The translations under genes were made by a program, and so were the position numbers. The notes under the pieces are model-generated. The model did no database searches, was not told the DNA's origin, and worked only from the letters and a program-made list of their open reading frames with translations. Shown piece by piece: positions 35,736 through 44,736 of a stretch of DNA of 64,000 nt. The stretch spans positions 2,046,001 through 2,110,000 of the forward strand of contig OZ220706.1 of the NCBI GenBank assembly GCA_965116695.1. Direction: 5' to 3'. This DNA is from JAJDTT01 sp965116695 (lineage in GTDB: Bacteria; Acidobacteriota; UBA6911; RPQK01; JAJDTT01). The number at the start of each line of letters is the position of its first letter. Positions within the stretch are counted from its first letter, which is position 1.

Positions 35736-36404
35736 ATGGATCATTCCGTTCTGCGAATCGTAGACTTTCCCCTCCTGGTCGCTCTCTGGGTCTTTCTCGT
35801 TTCCTTCCTGGTATTCCTGCTCGTGGTCCGATATCGCATCCGCGCCCGGAAATTCAGTCTCAAGGACTATTTCCGGGAGGAGTTCGATCGCTACTACCGG
35901 GAGAAGCTCGAAGAGACCTCCGGCAAGCCGGGCCGGACCGAACCCTGGACCGCCGCCCAAAACGAGTTCCGCATCGTCTTCCAGGTCATGCTGCTTTCCA
36001 TCCTGCTGGCCGCAGGCTCCTTCGTGGGTGTGAGCTTCGTACCCATCCCCTACCTCAAGAACTGGACCGGGGTCGAGTCCATCGAAACCGCTCCCCTGAG
36101 ACTGGCCGCCCTCTCCTGCGATCGGTTCTTTACGGGATTCTCCCTCAAGGGGGAGATCTGGAATCAGGGGCCGATTCCTCTCCAGGGAATCTCGGCGCGC
36201 GTCCGGATCTGGGGACAGGATGACGAGTTGCTGGAAGAAATCGTGGCAAAGGTGAAGCCGGACGTGTTGAATCCCGAGTCTTCGGGCAGTTTCGACATGA
36301 AATTCTCGCAGAAGTCCCCCTCCCGGCTCTACGGGTACGAGGTGGCCTTCGTCGATCCCGACGGTGTCGAGACGCCGCACATCCGGGGATTCGATGCCCC
36401 CTAG
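35736..36404 (+). CDS. Membrane protein with C-terminal FxLyD-like domain
   Basis: 222 aa. Two membrane segments: about 9-31 (FPLLVALWVFLVSFLVFLLVV) and about 82-105 (FQVMLLSILLAAGSFVGVSFVPIP), with a charged cytosolic loop between them (KDYFREEFDRYYREKLEE). The C-terminal part reads FTGFSLKGEIWNQGPIPLQGISARVRIW, then LNPESSGSFDMKF and YEVAFV, the beta-sandwich pattern of FxLyD domains that lie outside the membrane. The specific role is unknown. The stop codon TAG is the first triplet of the inverted-repeat element that follows. Confidence 0.7.
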   Translation: MDHSVLRIVDFPLLVALWVFLVSFLVFLLVVRYRIRARKFSLKDYFREEFDRYYREKLEETSGKPGRTEPWTAAQNEFRIVFQVMLLSILLAAGSFVGVSFVPIPYLKNWTGVESIETAPLRLAALSCDRFFTGFSLKGEIWNQGPIPLQGISARVRIWGQDDELLEEIVAKVKPDVLNPESSGSFDMKFSQKSPSRLYGYEVAFVDPDGVETPHIRGFDAP

Positions 36405-36539
36405 CCCGCATTTCTCACCAGGTCGCTATGCGTATGACGAACAAGGATCTGTTTTTGAGCATATCCGCGAATTGTTACAAGGTTTCTCCGGGACAGACTG
36501 CGCTGGGCGCGCGCCCCCTGGTGAGAAATGCGGGCTGAG
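36402..36539 (-). mobile_element. Inverted-repeat (MITE-like) element, copy 1, internally deleted
   Basis: About 138 bp bounded by TAG + CCCGCATTTCTCACCAGG and its complement (36517-36539). Its interior is the reverse complement of the right-hand part of copies 2 and 3 (for instance GGGACAGACTGCGCTGGGCG), so the copy is inverted and has lost about 110 bp. The left end provides the stop codon of the gene before; the right end contains the ATG (36528) of the ABC exporter. Confidence 0.85.
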
Positions 36540-38291
36540 CCAGCCGGAACCGGTCGAGCGTGGGCCCTGGCCACCTTGATCCCCTACCTGAGGCAATACC
36601 GCGCCCGCATCGCCATCGGCGTCGTGATGGTCCTCATGACCAACGTGGCGGTGGTCGTCACGCCCCAGGTCCTGGGATCGGCGGTCGACGATCTCGCCGG
36701 AGGAGCCGACGCCGGACTGCTGCTCCGCTACGCCGGACTGCTGCTGGCTCTGAGCTGCGCCGAGGGCCTTTTCCGATACCTGATGCGGTGGATCCTCATC
36801 GGCGTCTCCCGCCGGATCGAATTCGACCTGCGCAACGACCTCTTCCGGCACCTGCAGCGCCTCACGCCCGCCTTCTACCAGCGGCATTCCACGGGAGACG
36901 TGATGGCGCGGTCCACCAACGACCTGAGCGCCGTTCGGATGGTGTTGGGACCGGGCATCATGTACTCGGTCAACACCCTGTTCATGGTCGTGCTGACCGT
37001 CACTATACTGATTCGTACCGACGCCGGCCTGGCCCTTCTCACCCTGGCCCCCCTCCTGCTGGTCTCCTATTGCGTCAAGTTCTTCGGACGCAAGATCCAC
37101 CAGAGATTCGAGAAGATTCAGGAACAGTTCTCGAGGCTGACGACCCTGGTTCAGGAGAACGTCTCGGGGATCCGGGTCGTCAAGGCCTACAACCAGGAGT
37201 CCGCCTTCGTAAGCCGGTTTCGAGACGCCAACCGGGAATACATGAAGCGGAGCATGGCCCTGGTCAAAGTCTGGGGGATCTTCTATCCCCTCCTCGCTTT
37301 CCTGCTGGGCCTGTCGGCCGTCTTTCTCCTCTGGTATGGAGGACGGCAGGTCATGGACGGGGCGCTGTCTCTCGGCGCCCTGGTTTCGTTCATCTTCTAT
37401 CTGGCCCGCCTGACCTGGCCCACCATCGCCCTGGGGTGGGTCATCAACACCTTCGAGCGGGGGTCGGCTTCCATGGCCAGGATCAACCGGATCCTGGCGA
37501 ACCGGCCGGACGTGCTGGACGATGGCGGCCTTCCGGCCGAGGCCATCGAAGGCCGGGTGGAGGTCAGGAATCTCACCTTTTCCTACAACGGGACGCCGGT
37601 CTTGAAGGACCTGGAATTCGAGCTGCCCGCGGGCGACACACTCGCCATCGTGGGCAGCACCGGCAGTGGAAAATCCACCCTGGTGCATCTGCTCTGCCGC
37701 CTCTACCCGGTGCCCCGGGGACGGATCCTCATCGACGGCAGGGACGTGAACGACATTTCCGTGACCCACCTGCGCAGGAACATCGGCTGCGTTCCCCAGG
37801 ACACATTCCTCTTTTCCGAATCGATCCGGGACAACCTGACGTTCGGAGCACCGGACGCCTCCGGCCAAGCCATCCGGGAGGCTGCGCACACCGGCAACAT
37901 CCTGGGAGAGATTCAACGCTTCCCCGACCGGATGGCCACCTTCGTGGGTGAGAGAGGCCTGACCCTTTCCGGTGGACAGAAACAACGGATGACCATCGCC
38001 AGAGCGCTCCTGACGGACCCGAAAATCCTGATTCTGGACGACTCGCTCTCCAGCGTGGACACCTACACGGAGGAAGAGATCCTGAAGCGGCTCGCTCCCG
38101 TCATCGCCGAAAGAACCACCATCCTCATCTCCCACCGCATCTCGACGGTCAAGGGAGCGGACCAGATCCTGGTCTTGGACCGGGGACGAATCGCGCAGCG
38201 AGGAAGGCACCAGGAGTTGCTCCGGACCGCGGGTCCCTACGCCGAAATGCACCGCAAGCAGTTGCTGGAACAGGAGCTGGGAATCGCATGA
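36528..38291 (+). CDS. ABC exporter half-transporter with degenerate catalytic Glu
   Basis: 587 aa. Six-helix exporter domain (about 10-320) then an ATPase with Walker A GSTGSGKST (376-384), signature LSGGQKQR and Walker B LILDDSLSSVD. The residue after the Walker B Asp504 is Asp505, not Glu, marking this as the non-canonical half of a heterodimeric (TM287/288, LmrCD-like) exporter. The start ATG and first codons (MRAEP) come from the inverted-repeat element; a TTG at about 36576 is an alternative. The stop overlaps the next start (ATGA), so both halves are made together. The exported compound is unknown; drugs or lipids are typical. Confidence 0.92.
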   Translation: MRAEPAGTGRAWALATLIPYLRQYRARIAIGVVMVLMTNVAVVVTPQVLGSAVDDLAGGADAGLLLRYAGLLLALSCAEGLFRYLMRWILIGVSRRIEFDLRNDLFRHLQRLTPAFYQRHSTGDVMARSTNDLSAVRMVLGPGIMYSVNTLFMVVLTVTILIRTDAGLALLTLAPLLLVSYCVKFFGRKIHQRFEKIQEQFSRLTTLVQENVSGIRVVKAYNQESAFVSRFRDANREYMKRSMALVKVWGIFYPLLAFLLGLSAVFLLWYGGRQVMDGALSLGALVSFIFYLARLTWPTIALGWVINTFERGSASMARINRILANRPDVLDDGGLPAEAIEGRVEVRNLTFSYNGTPVLKDLEFELPAGDTLAIVGSTGSGKSTLVHLLCRLYPVPRGRILIDGRDVNDISVTHLRRNIGCVPQDTFLFSESIRDNLTFGAPDASGQAIREAAHTGNILGEIQRFPDRMATFVGERGLTLSGGQKQRMTIARALLTDPKILILDDSLSSVDTYTEEEILKRLAPVIAERTTILISHRISTVKGADQILVLDRGRIAQRGRHQELLRTAGPYAEMHRKQLLEQELGIA

Positions 38292-40081
38292 TCGAGTACG
38301 ACCAGGACGAGATCCTGGGCCGGGTGTACGACGGGCGATTGGCGCGGCGGATGCTGGGATACCTTCATCCCTACCGCTGGGTCGTGGGCGCGTCGGTCGC
38401 GCTGCTCCTGCTGGTGTCGGCCCTGCAACTGGCGGGGCCGCTCCTGACCCAGATCGCCATCGACGATCACATCAGCAACGGCGACCGGACCGGCCTGACG
38501 CTTCTGGCGCTGCTCTACCTGAGCCTCCTGATTCTGCAATTCGGCTGCACCTTCGCGCAGACCTGGCTGATGAACTGGACCGGACAGCGGGTCATGCGCG
38601 ATCTGAGGGTCCAGATCTTCAGTCACGTCCAGAAGCTGCACGTCGGCTATTTCGACAGGAATCCGGTGGGGCGACTGATCACCCGCGTGACCAACGACGT
38701 GGACGTGCTCAACGAGCTCTTCACGGCGGGCGTGGTGAGCATCTTCGGGGATATCTTCCTGCTGGGCGGCATCGTGACGGTCATGCTCTGGCGAGATTGG
38801 CAATTGGCCCTGGTCGCCTTCTCCGTCCTGCCCCTCATCTTCGTGGCCACCATGATCTTCAAGATCAAGGTTCGAGGATCCTATCGATGGGTCCGGGCCT
38901 GCGTGGTCAAGATCAATGCCTTCCTTCAAGAGAACATCACCGGCATGCCGGTGGTGCAGGTCTTCGTCCAGGAGGACCGCAAGTTCGGCCAGTTCCGGGA
39001 ACGGAACCGGGAGCACCTGGAAGCCAATATTCAATCCATCTTCTACTACGCCGTGTTCTATCCGGTGATCAACCTGGTGGGAGCGCTGGCCATCGCCCTG
39101 ATCCTCTGGTACGGAGGGGGCCGCGTGCTGGACGGCGTCCTGACCCTGGGCACGCTCGTGGCCTTCCTTCAGTATTCGGAGCGCTTCTTCAAGCCCATCA
39201 GCGACCTGAGCGAAAAGTTCAACATCCTGCAGAGCGCCATGGCCAGCTCGGAGCGGATCTTCAAGCTCCTGGACACGCGCGCCCAGGTTCGGCCTCCGTC
39301 GAAACCCACGCCGCTGCCGTCGGGCGGAGGAGCCATCGAGTTCCGCAACGTGACGTTCGCCTACAAGGAAGATACGCCGGTCCTGCGGAACCTGAGCCTG
39401 AGAATTGCCCCCGGCGAACGAGTGGCCATCGTGGGACCCACCGGTGCGGGAAAGACCACTCTGATCAACCTGATCTGCCGGTTTTACGACATCCGGAAGG
39501 GGGACATTCTCATCGACGGGATTCCCATCGCCCACCTGGACCCGGGGGAATTGAGGCGCAGGATGGCGGTCGTGCTCCAGGATGTCTTTCTCTTCAGCGG
39601 CACCATCGAAGAAAACGTCCGGCTGTGGAGGGCTCCCATCGACCGGTCCCAGGTGACGGAGGCGGTGCGCCACGTCAACGCGCTGGATTTCATCCGGGAG
39701 AAACCGCGGGGACTCGACTCGCCGGTCACCGAAAGAGGCGCGTCGTTGTCCGTGGGACAGCGGCAGTTGCTGGCCTTCGCCCGCGCCCTGGCCCACGACC
39801 CCAGAATCCTGATCCTGGACGAGGCCACCTCGTCGGTCGACACGGAGACCGAGATTCTCATCCAGGACGCGTTGAGCACGCTCATGGAGGGACGAACCTC
39901 CATCGTCATCGCCCACCGCCTCTCCACCATCCAGAACTGCGACCGCATCGTCGTTCTCCGCCAGGGCAGAATCGAGGAGGAAGGCACCCATCAGGAACTG
40001 CTCAGGCTGCGGGGCCTCTATTACAAGTTGTACGAACTCCAGTACCAGGATGAGGCAATCGGAGTCGGCAGTGAGGCGTGA
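38288..40081 (+). CDS. ABC exporter half-transporter, canonical ATPase
   Basis: 597 aa. Six membrane helices (about 25-325), then an ATPase with Walker A GPTGAGKTT, signature LSVGQRQL and Walker B LILDEATSSVD with the catalytic Glu in place. The signature has V for the second G (LSVGQ rather than LSGGQ), as in many partners of degenerate halves. Overlapping by 4 bases with the upstream half, it completes a heterodimeric exporter. Copy 2 of the inverted-repeat element follows 17 bp after the stop. Confidence 0.93.
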   Translation: MIEYDQDEILGRVYDGRLARRMLGYLHPYRWVVGASVALLLLVSALQLAGPLLTQIAIDDHISNGDRTGLTLLALLYLSLLILQFGCTFAQTWLMNWTGQRVMRDLRVQIFSHVQKLHVGYFDRNPVGRLITRVTNDVDVLNELFTAGVVSIFGDIFLLGGIVTVMLWRDWQLALVAFSVLPLIFVATMIFKIKVRGSYRWVRACVVKINAFLQENITGMPVVQVFVQEDRKFGQFRERNREHLEANIQSIFYYAVFYPVINLVGALAIALILWYGGGRVLDGVLTLGTLVAFLQYSERFFKPISDLSEKFNILQSAMASSERIFKLLDTRAQVRPPSKPTPLPSGGGAIEFRNVTFAYKEDTPVLRNLSLRIAPGERVAIVGPTGAGKTTLINLICRFYDIRKGDILIDGIPIAHLDPGELRRRMAVVLQDVFLFSGTIEENVRLWRAPIDRSQVTEAVRHVNALDFIREKPRGLDSPVTERGASLSVGQRQLLAFARALAHDPRILILDEATSSVDTETEILIQDALSTLMEGRTSIVIAHRLSTIQNCDRIVVLRQGRIEEEGTHQELLRLRGLYYKLYELQYQDEAIGVGSEA

Positions 40082-40098
40082 GGGAGGATCGAGGGGAC

Positions 40099-40346
40099 TA
40101 GCCCGCATTTCTCACCAGGGGGCGTGACGATCGCGCAGGATTTTCGCCCTCAGCGCGTGCTCGCGACCGAGAGCGTAGTGGTGACTACGTTTGAGGGAGC
40201 ATGTGCGCGCTGAGGGTGAAAAGACCAGCGAGCGCGCGCCCAGCGCAGTCTGTCCCGGAGAACCCTTGGAAAAATTCGCGCAAATACTCAATAACAGATT
40301 CTTTTTCATCATCCGCAAAGCGACCTGGTGAGAAATGCGGGCTTAG
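40099..40346. mobile_element. Inverted-repeat (MITE-like) element, copy 2, full length
   Basis: About 248 bp with terminal repeats GCCCGCATTTCTCACCAGG and its complement at the right end (TTAG edge). Inside, a second dyad pairs 40141-40157 with 40206-40222 (17-bp arms, one mismatch) around a CGTAGT/ACTACG hairpin. It aligns with copy 3 over its whole length: about 16 differences by eye, only two of them in the first 150 bp. The right end supplies the stop codon (TAA, 40343-40345, minus strand) of the sugar transferase gene. It encodes no transposase. Confidence 0.88.
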
Positions 40347-41782
40347 CTGGCGCCGCGGCCCCAGACGACGGCCGGGATGGTCTTGAGCAGAATCCAGAGA
40401 TCGAGCTTCAAGGACCACTGGTCGATGTACTGGAGATCCAGCTTCATCCATTTCTGGAAATCCAGCTCGTTGCGGCCGGAGATCTGCCAGAGACAGGTGA
40501 TGCCCGGCTTGACGCTCAGCCGCCTCCGCTGACTCCGGGAATAGTGGCGGACCTCCTCGGGCAACGGCGCCCGGGGACCGACCAGGCTCATCTCGCCTCT
40601 CACCACGTTGGCCAGTTGCGGCAGCTCGTCGATGCTGTACCTGCGCAGAATGCGTCCCAGAGGAGTCACCCGGGGATCGTTGCGCATCTTGAACACCGGG
40701 CCGTCCATCTCGTTGAGATGCCGGATCTCCCGGAGCTGGTCTTCGGCTCCCTCCACCATGGTGCGGAATTTGACCAGGCTGAACTCCCGGCCATAGAGGC
40801 CGCGCCTGACCTGGCGGTAGAAAACCGATCCGGATGAAGTGAACTTGATCAGCGCCATGGTCAGGAGCATGAATGGAGCTGCCAGCGCCAACAGGGCCGA
40901 GGCCAGCACGCAATCCATGACCCTCTTGACCACCAGGGCCACGCTCTGGTCCGGGGCCGTCGAGAAGGTGATGAGAGGAAGCTCCTCCAGATAATCGAGC
41001 GATAGTCTGGAAATGGAGGTGGGGAAAAAGTCCGCGGCGATCCGGGTCCGGATTCCCAGCTCCTCACAGAATCCAAGCACCTCTTGAAACTGCCGGGTGT
41101 CCTCCGGCTGCGCGCCCACGAATATGATCTCGTCCACGACCAGGCCGTCCATGAGCAGGCCGGGAAGATCCTTAAGCGAGCCCAGGATCCGGATTCCGGG
41201 AACCTCTTCCCAGAGTTCATCCGGGGCCAGATGTCCGGCGACACGGTAGCCCCACTTTCGGAACCGGCCCAGAACCTGGCTGACGGACTTGGCCCGGGAG
41301 TCGATTCCCACGATCAGGATCCTGACCTGATGGTGCTCGTTGACGTTCCGGGTCCTCAAGATCCAATGCAGGACAATGCGGTTCAACCCCAGGAAGAGAC
41401 CGGAGAGTCCGATGAAGATGAAGAAGACGGGCCGGCTGACGTCCAGGTTGAACACAAAGACGAAGAAGCCCACGGCGAGACCCGCGGCGCAGACGAAGCG
41501 GACGATGCGGAACAGGTGCTGGGCGGCGGAGACCTGGTAGAAGCGGGAGTATCGTTGGGTGATCCGGAGGATGGGAATCCAAATCGGCAACGCGGCCAGC
41601 AGATAGAGCAGATAGTGGGAATAGGGCAGCAGTTCCGGATGGAATGCGGGCGCGATGGAGGCCGGCGCCCACTCCACAAGAATGGACCGGGAGAAATAGG
41701 CCAGGGTCAAGGCCAGAAAGGCGACGGCGATGTCCGCTGCCTGAAGCAGGTTGCCGTAGACTTGAGACTGGCGATCGAACAT
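40343..41782 (-). CDS. Polyprenyl-phosphate sugar-1-phosphate transferase (exopolysaccharide initiation)
   Basis: 479 aa from the ATG at 41782; a TTG at 41836 would add 18 residues. N-terminal membrane helices (about 10-130), a CoA-binding-like Rossmann region (RILIVGIDSRAKSVSQVLGRF, WGYRVAGHLAPDE) and the C-terminal bacterial sugar transferase domain (VFYRQVRRGLYGREFSLVKFRTM, then RYSIDELPQLANVVRGEMSLVGPR and KPGITCLWQISGRNELDFQKW). It loads the first sugar phosphate onto undecaprenyl phosphate for a surface polysaccharide. The stop lies in the element copy 2. It is followed upstream by bshB1 on the same strand. Confidence 0.93.
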   Translation of the reverse strand: MFDRQSQVYGNLLQAADIAVAFLALTLAYFSRSILVEWAPASIAPAFHPELLPYSHYLLYLLAALPIWIPILRITQRYSRFYQVSAAQHLFRIVRFVCAAGLAVGFFVFVFNLDVSRPVFFIFIGLSGLFLGLNRIVLHWILRTRNVNEHHQVRILIVGIDSRAKSVSQVLGRFRKWGYRVAGHLAPDELWEEVPGIRILGSLKDLPGLLMDGLVVDEIIFVGAQPEDTRQFQEVLGFCEELGIRTRIAADFFPTSISRLSLDYLEELPLITFSTAPDQSVALVVKRVMDCVLASALLALAAPFMLLTMALIKFTSSGSVFYRQVRRGLYGREFSLVKFRTMVEGAEDQLREIRHLNEMDGPVFKMRNDPRVTPLGRILRRYSIDELPQLANVVRGEMSLVGPRAPLPEEVRHYSRSQRRRLSVKPGITCLWQISGRNELDFQKWMKLDLQYIDQWSLKLDLWILLKTIPAVVWGRGAS

Positions 41783-41837
41783 CTCGCTGTCGTTCCCGTA
41801 GCGGACGGACCTGTCCGGGAGGCGGCGGCCGTTCAAT

Positions 41838-42542
41838 TCAGCAATCGGCCAGGTCCCCGATCCGGGGTGGCCGGGCCATGAGGAAACCCTCCGCCAAGGA
41901 GCATCCTACTAGACTCCCCACGTGCATGTGAAAGCTCCGGATCCGTTCCAGAAACCGGGAATCGCTGAGATAGGTTGCGGGCTCACTGGAGTCCGGCCGG
42001 TGCAACTGGGACGCGAACGCCTTCAAAGCGCGCTCCTTCTGCTCGTAGTGGTCGGAAATATCCACTCCGACGTGGGGTGCGACCGGCTCATCGAAATGGG
42101 TCCAGTAGGCGATCCGCCGCGGACGGAAACGCCGTTGCGACGTGTCGATGGCGGCCAGGCCGGCATGATGAACCGCCTCCTCCACCAGGATTGAAGTCTT
42201 GCCATGGTCCGGGTGGCCCCATTTGGAGTGTGTCAGGACCAGTTTCGGCCGGCACTTCCGGATCACTCGAATCAACGCCAACCGGCTCTCTTCGCCGGGA
42301 CTCAGGTTTCCGTCCCTCAGGCCCAGGCTCAGCCGGAAGTCCAGACCCAGGAGAGCAGCCGCGCGGCGGGATTCCAGGGCCCGGGTCTCCACGGTGCCGC
42401 GGGTTCCCAGCTCGCCCCGCGTCAGATCCACGACGCCCGTGCGGCGGCCCAGCGACTTCAGGCGAAGCAGCGTCCCGCCGCAGCCCAGCTCGACGTCGTC
42501 GGGATGCGCCCCCACGGCGAGAACGTCGACTGGTTTACACAT
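41838..42542 (-). CDS. bshB1: Bacillithiol deacetylase (PIG-L/LmbE family)
   Basis: 234 aa. Zinc motif AHPDD (near residue 12) and the second ligand block HSKWGHPDHGKTS are present; the family-specific middle DLTRGELGTRGTVETRALESRRAAALLGL and the end MHVGSLVGCSLAEGFLMARP, quoted by parts, match BshB1, which deacetylates GlcNAc-malate. Its start overlaps bshC by 8 bp, so the two are co-translated. bshA is not in the window. Confidence 0.92.
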   Translation of the reverse strand: MCKPVDVLAVGAHPDDVELGCGGTLLRLKSLGRRTGVVDLTRGELGTRGTVETRALESRRAAALLGLDFRLSLGLRDGNLSPGEESRLALIRVIRKCRPKLVLTHSKWGHPDHGKTSILVEEAVHHAGLAAIDTSQRRFRPRRIAYWTHFDEPVAPHVGVDISDHYEQKERALKAFASQLHRPDSSEPATYLSDSRFLERIRSFHMHVGSLVGCSLAEGFLMARPPRIGDLADC

Positions 42543-44175
42543 GGATCACCTGGTGGTCCATGCAGAAAGGATCGAGCGTTTCCAACAGGCCGTCGAGGAA
42601 CCCGGGTCCCTCCTCCATCAGGAACTGGTTGAAATTGACGACCCGTTCCTGCAGCTTCCCCCGGGGATGAAGACGGGTCTGGAGATGGTCCAGATGGCGG
42701 CCGGCGACACGGTCGCGGGTCCGGTAGTTTTCCAGGAACCGCTTCTCCACCCGTTCCATCTGATAGAGGACTCGCTTCCAAGCCCGGGGGACCATCCTGC
42801 CGAGACTCGGGTCCACGCGGACAATGTCCCCCTGCAGCCGGGTCAGGCTCTCCCGAACCACGTCTGTCACCCGGTCGAATTCGTCCAGTACCTGCTTTGA
42901 TTCTCCGGTCCTGGCGACGCGTTGGGTGATTCGGGATGCGCCCAGGGAGAGCAGCTCGACCAGATCCAGCGAGTGCTTCTTCAGCAGCCGCTGGGATTTC
43001 CGGTCCACTACCGTGACTCCGGCCCTGGGGAAAACACAGCATTGAATCTTCCAGTAGGGACTGATGGCGCCGACCTGGCTGAAGTAGGCGACCTCCGCCG
43101 GCCCCCCCACGTAGGCCACGGTGGGGAAAAGATGGTCCTGAATGATGGGCCGCAACAACACGTTGGGACCGAACTCTCCGGTTCCGGTTCGTATCCGGTC
43201 CAGCAGTTCCTCCGGCGGCAAACGGAGAGAGCGGCTTCCGCGGCTCCAATAGGCTCCCGACCGGTAGTCCAACTTGTAACGCCGTCTCTCCTCCAGCCAG
43301 AAGAGGAGAGATTCGGAGCCATCCACGGGTACCTGCACCGGGTGACCATCCGCCTCCAGCTTCCTCCCGCGGGCCTGCAGGGTGCGGATCAGACGCTCCC
43401 GCTCCAGGACCGCCGTTTCGAAGGCCGGTCTCAACGCGCCCTTGTATCCGGAGTGGAGCGCGTCGAAGAGAACGAGTCCCTGGTTTCGAAAGAGGCGGGC
43501 GAGCCACCGGCCCTGGGCATCGGTAAAGAACGTACCGGGCGCGTAGGCCGATTCGAGAGTTTGGAAGACCGCTTGCTGATTGTCGGAAACAGGAGCGCCG
43601 TCCTGGAGCCTCTTCAGGGGATCACCGGTCGCTTCCAACGAAACCTTGCCCACCATGGTCGCCGAAGGGGGGGACGGACCGGAATACGCCAGCCGGAGCA
43701 GCGATCCTTGCGGACCAAAGAAAGCGGTGGAGCGGGACTCCAGAAAATCGGAGTCGTCGGAAGGAAGCCAGAAGACGGGAACCGCCGGGCATCCTTGCGC
43801 TTCCAGGATCCGGGCCAGGCTCACCGCGGTCAGCGCCTTGTAAACGGAAAGGGCCGGTCCACCGAAGAGGCCCAGTTGTTGGCCCGTGACCACGGCCACG
43901 GTCCCGGAATCCCGCAGCTTCCCGATGTTCTCGAGGGTGGAGGGGCCCGAGCCCACCCGGGCGTTGAAATCGAGGAGCATCCGGACGAGGGCCTCGCGGG
44001 GCAACCGGGAGTCCCGTCTTCGCGCGGCCTCGGCTCTCTCACCCAGAGCCTCTGGGCCGGTGTGCGCCGCTCCCGCCGGATAGAGAGGCGCGACCTGGTC
44101 GAAATCGTACAAATACTGGAGAAAAAGCCGACTTTGCCCCGGCAACCGGCGGCGGTCGAGACGCTCGAGTCTCAT
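42535..44175 (-). CDS. bshC: Putative bacillithiol cysteine ligase
   Basis: 546 aa. The HUP-fold signature VVTGQQLGLFGGPALSVYKALTAVSLARIL (quoted in part of a continuous block, about 107-136) and VPVFWLPSDDSDFLES are those of BshC, which adds cysteine to GlcN-malate to complete bacillithiol. PEELL and LLRPIIQDHLFPTVAYVGGPAEVAYF follow, and a C-terminal coiled coil. Its 3' end overlaps the bshB1 start. The strain therefore probably uses bacillithiol as its low-molecular-weight thiol. Confidence 0.93.
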   Translation of the reverse strand: MRLERLDRRRLPGQSRLFLQYLYDFDQVAPLYPAGAAHTGPEALGERAEAARRRDSRLPREALVRMLLDFNARVGSGPSTLENIGKLRDSGTVAVVTGQQLGLFGGPALSVYKALTAVSLARILEAQGCPAVPVFWLPSDDSDFLESRSTAFFGPQGSLLRLAYSGPSPPSATMVGKVSLEATGDPLKRLQDGAPVSDNQQAVFQTLESAYAPGTFFTDAQGRWLARLFRNQGLVLFDALHSGYKGALRPAFETAVLERERLIRTLQARGRKLEADGHPVQVPVDGSESLLFWLEERRRYKLDYRSGAYWSRGSRSLRLPPEELLDRIRTGTGEFGPNVLLRPIIQDHLFPTVAYVGGPAEVAYFSQVGAISPYWKIQCCVFPRAGVTVVDRKSQRLLKKHSLDLVELLSLGASRITQRVARTGESKQVLDEFDRVTDVVRESLTRLQGDIVRVDPSLGRMVPRAWKRVLYQMERVEKRFLENYRTRDRVAGRHLDHLQTRLHPRGKLQERVVNFNQFLMEEGPGFLDGLLETLDPFCMDHQVIHV

Positions 44176-44229
44176 GCGGCCGCCAGTTTAACAGCCCGCG
44201 CCAAAAGTCATCACGGACTGTCCAACCGG

Positions 44230-44269
44230 AAGTCCCGCGCGGCACCGGGACCGATGCCGCGCGGGACTT
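44230..44269 (-). terminator. Strong 15-bp hairpin between bshC and the ComEA-like gene
   Basis: A perfect inverted repeat AAGTCCCGCGCGGCA / complement with a 10-nt loop. It lies 76 bp after the stop of the ComEA-like gene and 55 bp before bshC on the minus strand. No clear T-run follows, so it is a terminator-like or mRNA-protecting hairpin; a classical intrinsic terminator is not proven. Confidence 0.5.
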
Positions 44270-44344
44270 TCATCCGGGACTGCCGGAATCGGCGTCCGCG
44301 GGACTCCGCGCCTTCAAAAGACCGGAACGTTGCGGCACAGACCG

Positions 44345-44653
44345 CTACTGGCTCTTCGCCTGCTCCTTGGAAGGGGGCGGGGCGGCCTTGACCATGATCC
44401 GGTCCCTGAGCCTCAGAAAGGTCTTCTCGCCGATGCCCCGGACGTTCATCAGGTCTTCAATCCGCTTGAAGGCTCCGTTTTTCTCCCGGAACGCCACGAT
44501 TCGCCTGGCGATTGCCGGTCCGACGCCGGGGAGAGTGTCCAACTCCTCCACCGTCGCCTGATTCAGATCCAGTTTGTCCCCGGCCGCCACATCCGGACAC
44601 CAGAGCCAGGGCATGGCTACCAGCAAGGTCGAGAACAACAGAATCTTTCGCAT
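44345..44653 (-). CDS. Secreted ComEA-like helix-hairpin-helix protein
   Basis: 102 aa. The ATG at 44653 has AGGAGG 5 bases before it; a GTG two codons upstream is ignored. A signal peptide (ILLFSTLLVAMPWLWCPDVAAG) precedes LDLNQATVEELDTLPGVGPAIARRIVAFRE, then the second HhH motif LMNVRGIGEKTFLRLR. Periplasmic DNA-binding proteins of this type pull transforming DNA through the outer membrane with type IV pili. A prepilin peptidase lies 1.4 kb upstream and a pseudopilin cluster 10 kb away, consistent with natural competence. Confidence 0.88.
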   Translation of the reverse strand: MRKILLFSTLLVAMPWLWCPDVAAGDKLDLNQATVEELDTLPGVGPAIARRIVAFREKNGAFKRIEDLMNVRGIGEKTFLRLRDRIMVKAAPPPSKEQAKSQ

Positions 44654-44736
44654 GTGCACCTCCTTATGGTTTGGGTTTTCGTATCCTATCTGAGCCTAAC
44701 GCTGCGGGTAGAAAAAACGCGAAGCGGAGCGGCGGC

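Noticed and set aside
40112..40318. 68-codon minus-strand ORF inside element copy 2, matched by an equal-length ORF in copy 3 (46892-47098)
   Set aside because: The frame follows from the element's own structure; the proteins are basic and low in complexity, lack a ribosome site and run through the inner dyad. The similarity reflects repeat identity rather than a protein under selection.
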